This document shows positions 1 to 8,683 of a stretch of DNA of 64,000 nucleotides, piece after piece. Every line of letters begins with the position of its first letter. Position 1 is the first letter of the stretch. The notes under the pieces were generated by a model. It saw nothing but the letters and a program-made list of their open reading frames with translations, did not search any database and was not told the DNA's origin. Made by a program: the position numbers and the translations under genes. The stretch is taken from contig NZ_CP139965.1 of the NCBI RefSeq assembly GCF_034424375.1, positions 5,146,001 through 5,210,000 on the forward strand, written 5' to 3'. Origin of the DNA: Paraburkholderia kururiensis (GTDB lineage: Bacteria; Pseudomonadota; Gammaproteobacteria; Burkholderiales; Burkholderiaceae).

Positions 1-391
1 TTTCGCAGGCGGTTTACCGCTCTGCAGCGGTTTGTAACCGATTGTTCGGCGGCATCCCCGGCCGCCGGGGCGCGCGCCATTCTAGCCTAACGTCTGCTTG
101 CGGGCCCACCCCGCACAGGCCGTGGCTTTGCCCTCGGCGGCGGTGCCTTTCTGTCCCCTTTCCATCGCTTACCCGAGAGCGACGCCGTACGGTCTGTAAC
201 CCTTTCTTCTGTACGCCGCGCGAGCCGATCGTCTAGAATCGCCGGGCTAACAATCTCATATCAGGCGGGCAACCAGACCGGTCCGGCAGGAGGATGGAAC
301 GCACGCCGGAGCGCCGGGCCAAGCCCAGGCGCCGGGTTATGCGCTCCGTCGCGCTGCGACCTCTCGCCGTGAACGCCCGCAGGCAACGACG
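1..391. other. Left-edge intergenic region, no gene recognised
   Basis: I find no convincing coding region here. It has a GC-rich hairpin-like stretch around 48-70 (GGCGGC / GGCCGCC), which could be the end of a transcription unit outside the window. A 33-codon frame at 294-395 is preceded immediately by AGGAGG and overlaps the ACP start by ATGA, but the Shine-Dalgarno lies too close to its ATG and its product is an arginine-rich string typical of random high-GC frames. I do not call it a gene. Confidence 0.5.
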
Positions 392-652
392 ATGAACCCA
401 CTCGAAGCAGAACTGGCCGCGCAGATCATCCGCGACCTGAATCTCGAAGACGTGCAGCCCGACAGCGTGACGGCGGACACACCGCTTTATGGCGAAGGGC
501 TCGGGCTCGACTCCATCGACATTCTCGAAATCGCGCTGATGATCTCGAAGAAATACGGCTTCGAGCTTCGCTCGGACAATCCCGACAATCAGAAGATCTT
601 CGCCTCCATCGGCTCGCTCGCGGCCTACGTGGCGGCGAACCGCACACGCTGA
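392..652 (+). CDS. Acyl carrier protein (phosphopantetheine-binding)
   Basis: This 86-residue acidic protein has the ACP fold signature. The motif GLDSIDILEIAL places the phosphopantetheine-accepting serine at about residue 41, and the length is normal for a free-standing ACP. It would carry acyl intermediates as thioesters in the cytoplasm. It is not next to fabF/fabG as the housekeeping AcpP would be; instead it lies 36 bp upstream of a family 2 glycosyltransferase on the same strand. This recalls specialised ACPs of aryl-polyene or lipid-type clusters, but the ketosynthase, dehydratase and ligase genes expected there are not visible in the window. The ACP call is firm; its pathway is inference. 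Confidence 0.88.
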   Translation: MNPLEAELAAQIIRDLNLEDVQPDSVTADTPLYGEGLGLDSIDILEIALMISKKYGFELRSDNPDNQKIFASIGSLAAYVAANRTR

Positions 653-688
653 GCGCACGGCGTTGCAGGTCCCAGCGGGCGGCTTTCC

Positions 689-1474
689 ATGTTCACGACT
701 CAGGCATCGTCCACACATCTCGTTCTGATCCCGAGCTACAACCCGGGCACGCGGGTGGACGACACCGTGCGCCACGCGCGCGAGAACTGGAACCCGGTAT
801 GGGTCGTGGTGGACGGCAGCACCGACGGCAGCACGGCGCGCCTTCAAGCCATGGCCGGGCGCGATCCGGGCCTGCGCGTGATCGTCCTGCCTGCCAATCG
901 CGGCAAAGGTGCCGCCGTGCTGGCGGGGCTCGACGAAGCCGCCGCGTACGGCTTCACGCACGTGCTCACGATGGACTCCGACGGCCAGCATCCCGCGCAT
1001 CTCATTCGCACCTTCATGGCGGCGTCGCAGGCCGACCCCGGCGCGATGGTGCTCGGTTTGCCGCAATTCGGCCCCGAGGCGCCGCGCGAGCGCGTGTACT
1101 GGCGGCGTCTCTCGAATCTCTGCGCGAACCTGGAAACGCTGTGGGCCGGTATCGGCGATTCGCTCTACGGTTTTCGCGTGTATCCCATCGCGCCGCTGCG
1201 CACGATCATGCACGGCCACGGCTGGATGCGCCGCTTCGACTTCGACCCGGAAGTGGCCGTGCGTCTGTGCTGGGAGGGCGTGCGGCCGGTGCGCATCGCG
1301 TCGCCCGTGCGCTATTTCGGGCCGGGCGAGGGCGGCGTATCGCACTTCAACTATCTGCGCGACAACGTGCTGCTCACGTGGATGCACCTGCGCCTGCTCG
1401 CGCAGTGCGTGCCGCGGCTGCCGAAGCTGATCGCCATGCGGTGGCAGGAGCATTGCTCGACGGCGAAGTCTTGA
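689..1474 (+). CDS. Family 2 glycosyltransferase
   Basis: This 261-residue protein has a GT-A fold. It opens with LVLIPSYNPG, followed by VVDGSTDGS in the nucleotide-sugar site and MDSDGQHP as the metal-binding DxD-type motif. It has no obvious membrane segment apart from a weakly hydrophobic stretch near the C-terminus, so it is probably cytoplasmic or peripheral. The PSYN and VVDGSTDGS forms resemble glycosyltransferases associated with ACP-containing polyene-lipid clusters, and the adjacent ACP supports a role in glycosylating or modifying an acyl product. Acceptor and sugar donor cannot be read from the sequence. A dolichol-phosphate-sugar-synthase-like role is an alternative. Confidence 0.82.
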   Translation: MFTTQASSTHLVLIPSYNPGTRVDDTVRHARENWNPVWVVVDGSTDGSTARLQAMAGRDPGLRVIVLPANRGKGAAVLAGLDEAAAYGFTHVLTMDSDGQHPAHLIRTFMAASQADPGAMVLGLPQFGPEAPRERVYWRRLSNLCANLETLWAGIGDSLYGFRVYPIAPLRTIMHGHGWMRRFDFDPEVAVRLCWEGVRPVRIASPVRYFGPGEGGVSHFNYLRDNVLLTWMHLRLLAQCVPRLPKLIAMRWQEHCSTAKS

Positions 1475-1512
1475 CGTCCTCGAGTGCCGGCGCGCGACAA
1501 GGAGTCTGAACG

Positions 1513-2268
1513 ATGATGATTGCGCTCTTCACGGACTTCGGTGCCGACGACATCTACGTCGGCCAGATGAAGGCCGCGCTTTTGACGCACGCCGCCCGCG
1601 AGGGCCGTGATGTGGGCATTGTCGACGTGCTGCACCGCGTGCCCGACTACGACGCGCGCGGCGCCGCGCATCTGCTCGCCGCTTTGCACGGCGCGTATCC
1701 CGACGGAACGGTGTTTCTTTCGGTGGTGGACCCGGGCGTGGGCAGCGAACGCGAGCCCGTTGTCGTCATGACGCAGATGGACGGCAAGACGCAATGGTTC
1801 GTCGGCCCCGACAACGGTTTGCTCTCCGTGATTGCCGCGCGCGCTTCGCATGCCCGGACCTATCGCATCACGTGGCGTCCCGCCGGGCTGTCGGCCTCCT
1901 TTCATGGGCGCGATCTCTTTGCGCCCGTGGCCGCGTGGCTCGCGAGCGGCGAGGTGCCCGCGGGCACGCTCGAAGAAACCAGCGGATTGCAGGTCCGGCT
2001 CGATGCGGGCGACCTGGCCGAGATCGTCTACGTCGATCACTACGGCAACGCGCTGACGGGTCTGCGTGCCGACGCCGTTGCAGACGATGCGCGGCTGCGC
2101 GTGGCGCAGGTGGAACTCACGCGAGCCCGCGTGTTTTCGGACGTGCCGGAAGGGCAGGCCTTCTGGTACGTGAACTCGATCGGGCTCGTGGAGATTGCCG
2201 TGAATCGCGGCAGTGCCGCGGCGCAGCTCGGGCTGCGGCCGGGGCACGTGGTTCAGGTGCTGGCCTGA
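1513..2268 (+). CDS. SAM hydroxide adenosyltransferase (DUF62 family)
   Basis: This 251-residue protein belongs to the family that includes SAM-dependent fluorinase and chlorinase, but most bacterial members hydrolyse S-adenosylmethionine to adenosine and methionine using water or hydroxide. Family motifs are present in order: FTDFG...D near the N-terminus, VVDPGVGS, GPDNGLL, FHGRDLFAP, DHYGNALT and, near the C-terminus, YVNSIGLVEIAVNRGSAA. The start is supported by an AAGGAG sequence 8-12 bases upstream; a second ATG follows directly and either could be used. It is convergent with galE. Why cells need the reaction is unclear. The family assignment is strong; halogenase activity is unlikely. 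Confidence 0.88.
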   Translation: MMIALFTDFGADDIYVGQMKAALLTHAAREGRDVGIVDVLHRVPDYDARGAAHLLAALHGAYPDGTVFLSVVDPGVGSEREPVVVMTQMDGKTQWFVGPDNGLLSVIAARASHARTYRITWRPAGLSASFHGRDLFAPVAAWLASGEVPAGTLEETSGLQVRLDAGDLAEIVYVDHYGNALTGLRADAVADDARLRVAQVELTRARVFSDVPEGQAFWYVNSIGLVEIAVNRGSAAAQLGLRPGHVVQVLA

Positions 2269-2317
2269 GCCTGAACGGCGGTCAGTTCGACGCTCGGTTC
2301 GCCGCTCAGTCCGGCAC

Positions 2318-3352
2318 TCAGGCCGCGAAGCCGCGCGGATTGCGCTCCTGCCAGCGCCAATGATCGGCGCACATGCGGTCGATACCGAACTGCGCTTTCC
2401 AGCCCAGGATTTTTTCGGCCGCGGCCGGATTCGCGTAGCACTGCGCCACGTCGCCGGGGCGGCGCGCCACGATCTCGTAGGGCACCGGGCGGCCCGAGGC
2501 CTTCTCGAACGCCTTCACCACGTCGAGCACGCTGTAGCCCTGGCCCGTGCCGAGGTTCACGACGAAGCTCGCATCGCGCGCGGTCAATGCATCGAGTGCC
2601 GCGAGGTGCCCGCGCGCAAGATCCACCACGTGGATGTAGTCGCGCACGCCAGTGCCGTCGGGCGTGTCGTAGTCGTTGCCGAATACGCGCAACCGTTCGA
2701 GCTTGCCGACGGCAACCTGCGCCACGTACGGCATCAGGTTGTTCGGAATGCCCGCCGGGTCTTCGCCGATCAAGCCGCTCTCATGCGCGCCCACGGGATT
2801 GAAATAGCGCAGCGTCGCGATGCGCCACGACGGGTCCGACACTTCGACGTCGCGCAGAATCTGCTCCGCAATCAGCTTCGACTGCCCATACGGATTCGTG
2901 GCCGAAAGCGGAAACGATTCGTCAATGGGCGAGCTTTCCGGCACGCCGTACACCGTGGCCGACGAGCTGAACACGAACTGCTTCACGTTGCGCTGACGCA
3001 TGACGTCGAGCAGCACGAGCAGGCTGTCGATGTTGTTGCGGTAGTACTCGATCGGCTTCGCCACCGATTCGCCCACGGCCTTCAGCGCCGCGAAGTGGAT
3101 CGCGCCCGTCACGGGGTGGGCGTCGAACACGCGTTGCAGCGCGGCTTCGTCGCGCACGTCGGCCTCGTAGAACGCGACGGCCTTGCCGGTGATCTGTTCG
3201 ACGCGCGCCAGCGACTCGCGGCTGCTGTTCACGAGGTTGTCGACCACGACCACGTCGTAGCCGCCTTGCAGCAGTTCCACGCACGTATGCGAACCGATGT
3301 ACCCCGCACCGCCCGTCACGAGGATGGTGCCCTTCGCCTTCGTTGTTGCCAT
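2318..3352 (-). CDS. galE: UDP-glucose 4-epimerase GalE
   Basis: This 344-residue short-chain dehydrogenase-type epimerase interconverts UDP-glucose and UDP-galactose with bound NAD. The Rossmann motif GGAGYIGSH is at residues 14-22, the catalytic YxxxK is Y155/K159 in NPYGQSK, and the serine-rich SSSATVYG segment precedes it. Length matches the family (about 340). It is the last gene of a leftward group with a family 4 glycosyltransferase 12 bp upstream, so it probably supplies UDP-galactose or a related sugar for that polysaccharide. N-acetylated substrates are possible, since specificity cannot be read directly. Confidence 0.95.
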   Translation of the reverse strand: MATTKAKGTILVTGGAGYIGSHTCVELLQGGYDVVVVDNLVNSSRESLARVEQITGKAVAFYEADVRDEAALQRVFDAHPVTGAIHFAALKAVGESVAKPIEYYRNNIDSLLVLLDVMRQRNVKQFVFSSSATVYGVPESSPIDESFPLSATNPYGQSKLIAEQILRDVEVSDPSWRIATLRYFNPVGAHESGLIGEDPAGIPNNLMPYVAQVAVGKLERLRVFGNDYDTPDGTGVRDYIHVVDLARGHLAALDALTARDASFVVNLGTGQGYSVLDVVKAFEKASGRPVPYEIVARRPGDVAQCYANPAAAEKILGWKAQFGIDRMCADHWRWQERNPRGFAA

Positions 3353-3364
3353 GCTCAGCTCCAG

Positions 3365-4579
3365 TTAGAGTGAAACGCCCGTGAGTTGACGCACCAGGTC
3401 TTTGTATCGTTCGACGACCACGCGTTCGTCGAATTCCGCCGCGACTTTCTGCCGGCCGCGTTCGCCCATCGCGCGGCGCGCGTCAATGTCGAGTTCGATC
3501 ATCTGCGCGAGCCGCGCCGCGAGGCTCGCTGCGTTGCGCGCCTCGCAGAGGAATCCGTTGACGCCTTCGGCCACCACTTCGCGGCAGCCGGGCACATCTG
3601 TCGCCACGATGGGGCGGCCCATGGCGCCGGCTTCCATCAGTGTGCGCGGCACGCCTTCGCGATACGAAGGCAGCACCACGCAGTCGGCGGCGGCGATGTG
3701 GGGCCGCACGTCGTGCGCTTCGCCCAGGTATTCGATCACGCCTTCGCGCTGCCACGCCGCTACTTCCTCGTGCGTGATGGCGCTCGGGTTATCCACGCCC
3801 GCCGGCCCGAGCAGCTGGAAGCGCGCATGCGGATAGCGCGCCTTCAATTGCCGCGCCGCTTCCACGTACTCGCCCACGCCCTTGTCCCAGAGCAGCCGCC
3901 CGATCAGCACGAACACGAAATCGTCGCGCGCGGCGAGCGGCGTGTACGCGAACTGGTCGAGGTCCACGCCTTCGCCATGCAAGAGCCGCGCGCGCTCCGG
4001 ATGCACGAGCAGGTTGCGTTCGACGAACGCGGCCTTGTCGTCGCGGTTCAGGAACCACACCTCGCGCGGAAAACGGAACGCGAAGCGGTAGAGCTTGCGC
4101 GCGATCTGCGCGGCGCGGCTCTCCTGAATGAAGACGTAGCCCAGCCCCGTCGTCACGGCCACCGACGGCACGCCTGCCAGCTTCGCCGCGATTGAACCAT
4201 AGATATTGGGCTTGATCGTGTAATGGAACACGACGTCGGGCCGAATGGTCCGGTAATGGCGATAGAGCGCGACGAGCGTGCGCAGGTCGTGGAGCGGATT
4301 GGTGCCCTTCGAGGCCACCGGCAACTCGATGCAGCGGCAGCCCATGGCGGCGAGCGGCTCGAAGGTGCGGTCGCGCGGCGCGAGCACGATGAGTTCGACG
4401 CCGGCCGCCACGAGCGTGCGGATCAGCCCTTGCCGGTAGGTGTAGATGGCCCACGCGGTGTTGCAGACGAGCGCGATGCAGAGCTTCGCTGCGGCCGTGC
4501 GCTCGCCTGCGCCCGCCGGGCGCGCCGCGGCGCTGCCGGACGCGTGCGCGGCCGTCGAAGAGTCAGATGCAGGTTTCAT
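3365..4579 (-). CDS. Family 4 glycosyltransferase (GT-B)
   Basis: This 404-residue GT-B enzyme resembles polysaccharide glycosyltransferases. The N-terminal half contains CNTAWAIYTYRQGLI and the FHYTIKPNIYG motif seen in EPS and capsule transferases. The C-terminal half has VLIGRLLWDKGVGEYVEAA and the donor-binding PSYREGVPRTLMEAGAMGRPIVATDVPG motif with the conserved E-x7-E pattern. I chose the ATG at 4579 over one at 4621 because the extra 14 residues are not family-like; neither has a clear ribosome binding site. It lies between galE and a family 2 transferase and should add a sugar to a lipid-linked repeat unit at the inner membrane. Confidence 0.87.
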   Translation of the reverse strand: MKPASDSSTAAHASGSAAARPAGAGERTAAAKLCIALVCNTAWAIYTYRQGLIRTLVAAGVELIVLAPRDRTFEPLAAMGCRCIELPVASKGTNPLHDLRTLVALYRHYRTIRPDVVFHYTIKPNIYGSIAAKLAGVPSVAVTTGLGYVFIQESRAAQIARKLYRFAFRFPREVWFLNRDDKAAFVERNLLVHPERARLLHGEGVDLDQFAYTPLAARDDFVFVLIGRLLWDKGVGEYVEAARQLKARYPHARFQLLGPAGVDNPSAITHEEVAAWQREGVIEYLGEAHDVRPHIAAADCVVLPSYREGVPRTLMEAGAMGRPIVATDVPGCREVVAEGVNGFLCEARNAASLAARLAQMIELDIDARRAMGERGRQKVAAEFDERVVVERYKDLVRQLTGVSL

Positions 4580-4717
4580 GCAGAAGTGAATCCACAGACG
4601 GATGCACGAAAGAACGCACAAAATGCGCGGGAAAAAAAGCAGAAAAAAATCGCCGGGTGCGGATGCGTCGCAAACGAGCCGCTGACGAGCCTCCGGGGCC
4701 CGCGCGCTTCCACACCC

Positions 4718-5554
4718 TCAACCGCCCGCGCGCGGAGCATACAGTACACGCTTTACCCGTTGCAGCATTCCGTACGGTGTGACGAAGTGCAACAGGTTCT
4801 TCGCGAGGCCGAGCCAGTCGTAGGGGTTGGCGGCGTTGAAGTAGCGCAGTTGCAGCTTGAGCGTGGAGACGATCTGCCGCCGCCGCTTCGTCGCGCTGAT
4901 GCCGCCTTCGTTGATCTCGTAGAAGAGGCCCTGCTCCGGCAGGTTCGCGCAGTCGTAACGCTCCATGAGCCGCAGGAACAGGTCGAGGTCTTCGGCCGCG
5001 CGATAGGCCACGCGATAGTTGCCCACGGCCTGCACCGCGTCGATGCGAAGCATCATCGACGGATGCACGAAAGGCGAGCGCACGAAGCGCAGGCGGCGAA
5101 TCGCGGCGGGGTCTGCGGGCGGGCTCAGCATGAAGAGCGGCGCGCCGGTGCGCGTTACCACCTGGGCCCACATGCCCAGCGCCGCGACGCCGGCATGCGC
5201 TTCCAGGTAGGCGCGTTGCTTCGCGAGCCGGCCCGGCACCGTGAGGTCGCCCGCGTCGATGCGCGCCGCGTAGCGAAAGCCGCGTGCGGCGAGCGCGTCG
5301 ATGCCCGCCTTCAGCGCGCGTTCGATGCCGCCGTTCTGCGGCATGCGCAGAATTTCCACGTTCATGCCCGTGAGTTGCGGCGCGACGATGGGCGGCGTGC
5401 TGCCGTCGTCCACGATCAGCACGTGGATGGGCGCGTCTTCGGCGAAGGAGGCGAGCGTGCGTTCCACGTCGGCCTGACCGTTGAAGGCGGGCATCAGTAC
5501 GGCGACGTCGTCGAGCGCGCCCGGCACGGTGGAGTTCGTGCTTGCGTTCGTCAT
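4718..5554 (-). CDS. Family 2 glycosyltransferase
   Basis: The 278-residue protein begins MTNASTNST and carries the GT-A features VAVLMPAFNG, LIVDDGSTPP and RIDAGDLTVPGRLAKQ, the last replacing the common DxD with DAGD. The frame stays open about 1.1 kb further upstream, but that stretch is antisense-like composition over the flippase gene. The ATG at 5554 overlaps the flippase stop by 4 bp (ATGA), which sets the start and indicates translational coupling. It probably extends the oligosaccharide unit exported by the flippase. Confidence 0.87.
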   Translation of the reverse strand: MTNASTNSTVPGALDDVAVLMPAFNGQADVERTLASFAEDAPIHVLIVDDGSTPPIVAPQLTGMNVEILRMPQNGGIERALKAGIDALAARGFRYAARIDAGDLTVPGRLAKQRAYLEAHAGVAALGMWAQVVTRTGAPLFMLSPPADPAAIRRLRFVRSPFVHPSMMLRIDAVQAVGNYRVAYRAAEDLDLFLRLMERYDCANLPEQGLFYEINEGGISATKRRRQIVSTLKLQLRYFNAANPYDWLGLAKNLLHFVTPYGMLQRVKRVLYAPRAGG

Positions 5555-6813
5555 GGGCGCAGCCTGAAGCGAAGGTAGTAGAAGTTGACGGAAGCCGCCG
5601 CGAGATAGCCCGCGGCGAGTCCAAGCAGCGCGCCGTAGGCGCCGAACCGTGCGATGGCGCCGAGATTCACGGCGAACGCCACGGCGAGCGCGAGCAGCCA
5701 CTTGGCGAGCAGCACGAATTTCGCCTGGTACTTGAGCACGACGAGATTGCCGATGGCCTCGATGCCGGCCGGCACCGAAAGCCACACGGCCCAACGGAAG
5801 ATCGACGTGGCCTCTTCGTAGCCCGGCCCGAACACGTGCGAAATGATGAAGCCCGCGAGCAGATCGAGCACGAGCGCACCCGCAAGCATCAGCAGCGCCG
5901 TGAGACCGAAGAGCCGCCACATGTTCCGGCGCAGTTGGGCGACGTCCTGCACGCGATAGACGAATGCGGGCGCGATGGTCTGCGCGAGCATCAGCGCGAG
6001 CGCGATCCAGTTTTCGTTCAACTGCTGCGCGGCGGAGTAGCGGCCGAGATCCGCGAACGAGATGGCGCGTTCCAGCATGAGCCGGTCGAGCTTCAGGAAC
6101 AGGTACATGCAGATGAGGCCGAGCCAGAACACCGTGCCCGCCGTCGCGAAATGGCGGAAGAGCCCGCGGTCGACATGCCAGCCGAGTCGCCCGCCGTGGC
6201 GATGGCGGTAGTACGCGAGCAGCACGGCGCCGATCGCGACGGATTCGAGCGCCCAGAGCCAGCCGAAGCGCGCCGGCCCGGCGGCCGCGCGCACGAGCAA
6301 CCAGACGAGGGCGGCTTTCGCGATGGCCGTCACCATGCTCGTCAGAAGCTGCGGACGGCTGAACGTCATGCTCTGCAGCCACGCATTGATGACACCGATG
6401 AACGGCTCGCGAAACAGCATCGTCACGGCGAGGCCCGCGAGCATGGCGCCGACGAGCGGGTCCGTCGCGCCGGCCGCGATGCCGGCCCACGTGAGCACGA
6501 GGGCAAGTGCGGAAACAGACAGACGCAGGGCGAAGGCGCTGCCAATAACGGTACCGAGCTGCGCAGGCGGGCGGGCCACGATGGTGGGCACGAGAATTTC
6601 GGCGCCGCACACCCAGGTGAGCGGCGCGAGCACGAGCAGCAGCGTGTTGGCGTACTGCCATTTGCCGAACACGTCGGGGCCGAAATAGCGCGCGAGCACA
6701 CCGCTGATAACGATGGCCACGGCGATCTGCGTGACGCGTTCGAGCCCGAGCCAGACGATGTTGGCGAATGCCCGCGCGACGTCGGGATTCGCGAAGCCTC
6801 TCACCTTCAGCAT
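5551..6813 (-). CDS. Polysaccharide flippase (Wzx-like, MOP superfamily)
   Basis: This 420-residue protein is almost entirely hydrophobic, with roughly twelve membrane segments. The segment after residue 10 (NIVWLGLERVTQIAVAIVISGVLARYFGP) is the usual first helix of oligosaccharide flippases of the MATE/MOP superfamily. It would move undecaprenyl-linked repeat units across the inner membrane. It is the first gene of the leftward operon flippase-GT2-GT4-galE. Its start codon sits inside a perfectly duplicated 14-bp sequence (see findings). No Wzy-type polymerase or chain-length regulator is seen in the window, so the polymer pathway must be completed elsewhere. Confidence 0.87.
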   Translation of the reverse strand: MLKVRGFANPDVARAFANIVWLGLERVTQIAVAIVISGVLARYFGPDVFGKWQYANTLLLVLAPLTWVCGAEILVPTIVARPPAQLGTVIGSAFALRLSVSALALVLTWAGIAAGATDPLVGAMLAGLAVTMLFREPFIGVINAWLQSMTFSRPQLLTSMVTAIAKAALVWLLVRAAAGPARFGWLWALESVAIGAVLLAYYRHRHGGRLGWHVDRGLFRHFATAGTVFWLGLICMYLFLKLDRLMLERAISFADLGRYSAAQQLNENWIALALMLAQTIAPAFVYRVQDVAQLRRNMWRLFGLTALLMLAGALVLDLLAGFIISHVFGPGYEEATSIFRWAVWLSVPAGIEAIGNLVVLKYQAKFVLLAKWLLALAVAFAVNLGAIARFGAYGALLGLAAGYLAAASVNFYYLRFRLRP

Positions 6814-6837
6814 GACTTCATGCGCATGACTTCATGC
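6810..6837. repeat. Tandem 14-bp near-palindrome at flippase start
   Basis: GCATGACTTCATGC occurs twice, back to back and without mismatch, at 6810-6823 and 6824-6837. Each copy is almost self-complementary (arms GCATGA and TCATGC around a 2-bp centre). The flippase start codon (6811-6813 on the minus strand) lies inside the first copy. It could be an operator or a translational control element. Confidence 0.75.
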
Positions 6838-7111
6838 ATAAAGCGCCGGCGGCCCGCTGGATCTGCGCGGCACGCGTCGAGTCGTGAGACCGGTCGGTCG
6901 TGCGGTGCAGCAACTTTATGGGACAAAGGCGTCTAAGCATTTAAAATGGCGGGAACAATGAGCCGGCTTATCGAAAAGCCGCCATTATAAGTTGGAACTG
7001 ATCCGCCTCCGGACAGGGCGCAACGGGAAGGCCAAGGGATTCACGCAGGGTTGAAGCCGTGTGCATCCGCACGCGCAGTTCCGATTTTCCATCGCACAAG
7101 AGAGCTCATTC
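6814..7111. promoter_or_regulatory. Divergent control region, flippase operon and pgm
   Basis: This 298-bp region separates two divergently transcribed sugar units. It contains a nested inverted repeat: outer arms AATGGCGG (6945-6952) and CCGCCATT (6979-6986), with an inner hairpin built on GGCTT and AAGCC. A TATAAG hexamer at 6986-6991 could be the -10 box for the rightward phosphomannomutase gene. I see no coding sequence here. Confidence 0.45.
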
Positions 7112-8506
7112 ATGATTTCCCAATCCATCTTCAAGGCTTACGACATTCGCGGCGTGATCGGCAAGACGCTCGACGCCGACGCGGCGCGCTCCATCGGCCG
7201 CGCCTTCGGCAGCGAAGTGCGCGCGCAGGGCGGCGATGCGGTGGTGGTGGCACGCGACGGCCGTCTGTCCGGTCCCGAACTGATCGCGGCGCTTTCCGAC
7301 GGACTGCGCGCGGCGGGCGTGGATGTGGTGAACGTCGGCATGGTGCCCACGCCCGTGGGCTACTTCGCGGCGAGTGTGCCGCTGGCGCTCGCGGGCGGCG
7401 AGCGGCGCGTGGATTCGTGCATCGTCGTGACGGGCAGCCACAATCCGCCCGACTACAACGGCTTCAAGATGGTGCTGCGCGGCGCCGCCATCTACGGCGA
7501 GCAGATCCAGGCGCTCTACCGGCGCATCGTGGAAGGCCGCTTCGAGAGCGGCAACGGCATGTACGCGGACTACGACATTGCCGATGCCTACATCGAGCGC
7601 ATCGTGAGCGACGTGAAGCTCGCGCGCCCCGTGAAGCTCGTGGTGGATACGGGCAACGGCGTGGCGGGCGGTCTCGCGCCGCGCCTCTTCAAGGCGCTCG
7701 GCTGCGAACTGGTGGAACTCTTTACCGAGATCGACGGCAACTTCCCGAACCACCATCCGGACCCGGCACACCCCGAAAACCTGCAGGATGTGATTCGCGC
7801 GCTGAAGGAAACGGACGCCGAGATCGGCTTCGCGTTCGACGGCGACGGCGACCGTCTGGGCGTGGTCACGAAAGACGGCCAGATCATCTATCCGGACCGC
7901 CAGCTGATGCTGTTCGCCGAAGAAGTGCTCTCGCGCAACAAGGGCGCGCAGATCATCTACGACGTGAAGTGCACGCGCAATCTCGCGAAGTGGGTGCGCG
8001 CGAAGGGCGGCGAGCCGCTCATGTGGAAGACGGGCCACTCGCTCGTGAAGGCGAAGCTGCGGGAGACGGGCGCGCCGCTCGCGGGCGAAATGAGCGGCCA
8101 CGTGTTCTTCAAGGACCGCTGGTACGGCTTCGACGACGGCCTGTACACGGGCGCGCGTCTGCTCGAAATTCTCGCGCGCGTGGCCGACCCGAGCGCGCTG
8201 CTCAATTCGCTGCCGAACTCGCACTCCACGCCGGAGCTGCAACTGAAACTGGAAGAAGGCGAGAACTTCGAACTTATCGCGAAGCTGCAAAAGAACGCGA
8301 GGTTCACGGGCGCCGACGACGTGATCACCATCGACGGCCTGCGCGTCGAGTATCCCGACGGCTTCGGCCTGGCGCGTTCGTCGAACACCACGCCCGTGGT
8401 GGTGATGCGCTTCGAGGCCGACAGCGACGCGGCGCTCGCGCGCATTCAGGACGACTTCCGGCGCGTGATTCTCGCCGAGAAGCCGGACGCGAAGCTGCCG
8501 TTCTGA
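7112..8506 (+). CDS. Phosphomannomutase/phosphoglucomutase
   Basis: This 464-residue alpha-D-phosphohexomutase is AlgC/ManB-like. It isomerises mannose-1-P/6-P and glucose-1-P/6-P, feeding GDP-mannose and UDP-glucose synthesis. Domain features appear in order: FKAYDIRGVIG at the N-terminus, the phosphoserine loop VTGSHNPPDYNGFK with Ser109, the Mg-binding loop FAFDGDGDRLGVV and the sugar-specificity loop GEMSGHVFFKD. The ATG at 7112 is preferred to one at 7061 because family proteins begin just before FKAYDIRG and AAGAGAG lies upstream. It is divergent from the EPS flippase operon, consistent with precursor supply to EPS, LPS and cellulose genes nearby. Confidence 0.93.
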   Translation: MISQSIFKAYDIRGVIGKTLDADAARSIGRAFGSEVRAQGGDAVVVARDGRLSGPELIAALSDGLRAAGVDVVNVGMVPTPVGYFAASVPLALAGGERRVDSCIVVTGSHNPPDYNGFKMVLRGAAIYGEQIQALYRRIVEGRFESGNGMYADYDIADAYIERIVSDVKLARPVKLVVDTGNGVAGGLAPRLFKALGCELVELFTEIDGNFPNHHPDPAHPENLQDVIRALKETDAEIGFAFDGDGDRLGVVTKDGQIIYPDRQLMLFAEEVLSRNKGAQIIYDVKCTRNLAKWVRAKGGEPLMWKTGHSLVKAKLRETGAPLAGEMSGHVFFKDRWYGFDDGLYTGARLLEILARVADPSALLNSLPNSHSTPELQLKLEEGENFELIAKLQKNARFTGADDVITIDGLRVEYPDGFGLARSSNTTPVVVMRFEADSDAALARIQDDFRRVILAEKPDAKLPF

Positions 8507-8535
8507 GGCGGTTCGTTCCCGCTGTCTCTTTAGCC

Positions 8536-8569
8536 TTGCGCGCCTCGCTGCCCCAGGCGGGGCGCGCAA
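8536..8569. repeat. Inverted repeat between convergent pgm and bcsC-like genes
   Basis: The arms TTGCGCGCC (8536-8544) and GGCGCGCAA (8561-8569) are perfectly complementary with a 16-nt spacer. The repeat lies between two convergent genes, a natural position for a bidirectional terminator, but no T-tract follows on either strand, so termination is not proven. Confidence 0.45.
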
Positions 8570-8683
8570 CGGTTCACGATGGTTTCTTCACGGCGGCGCT
8601 TGCCGGTTTTGTCGCCCGGCGTCACGCCTCGTCGCGCATTCTGCTGAAGACCTGTCTTGCCGGCCGCGTGCCCGATGTCGCCG

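Noticed and set aside
294..395. A 33-codon frame overlapping the ACP start by ATGA
   Set aside because: The product is an arginine-rich string without similarity to anything I know, and AGGAGG touches its ATG instead of lying 5-9 bases away.
1513..2268. Possible SAM-dependent halogenase (fluorinase or chlorinase)
   Set aside because: The protein matches the broad hydroxide adenosyltransferase group and no organohalogen pathway genes are present; I see no feature that singles out a halogenase.
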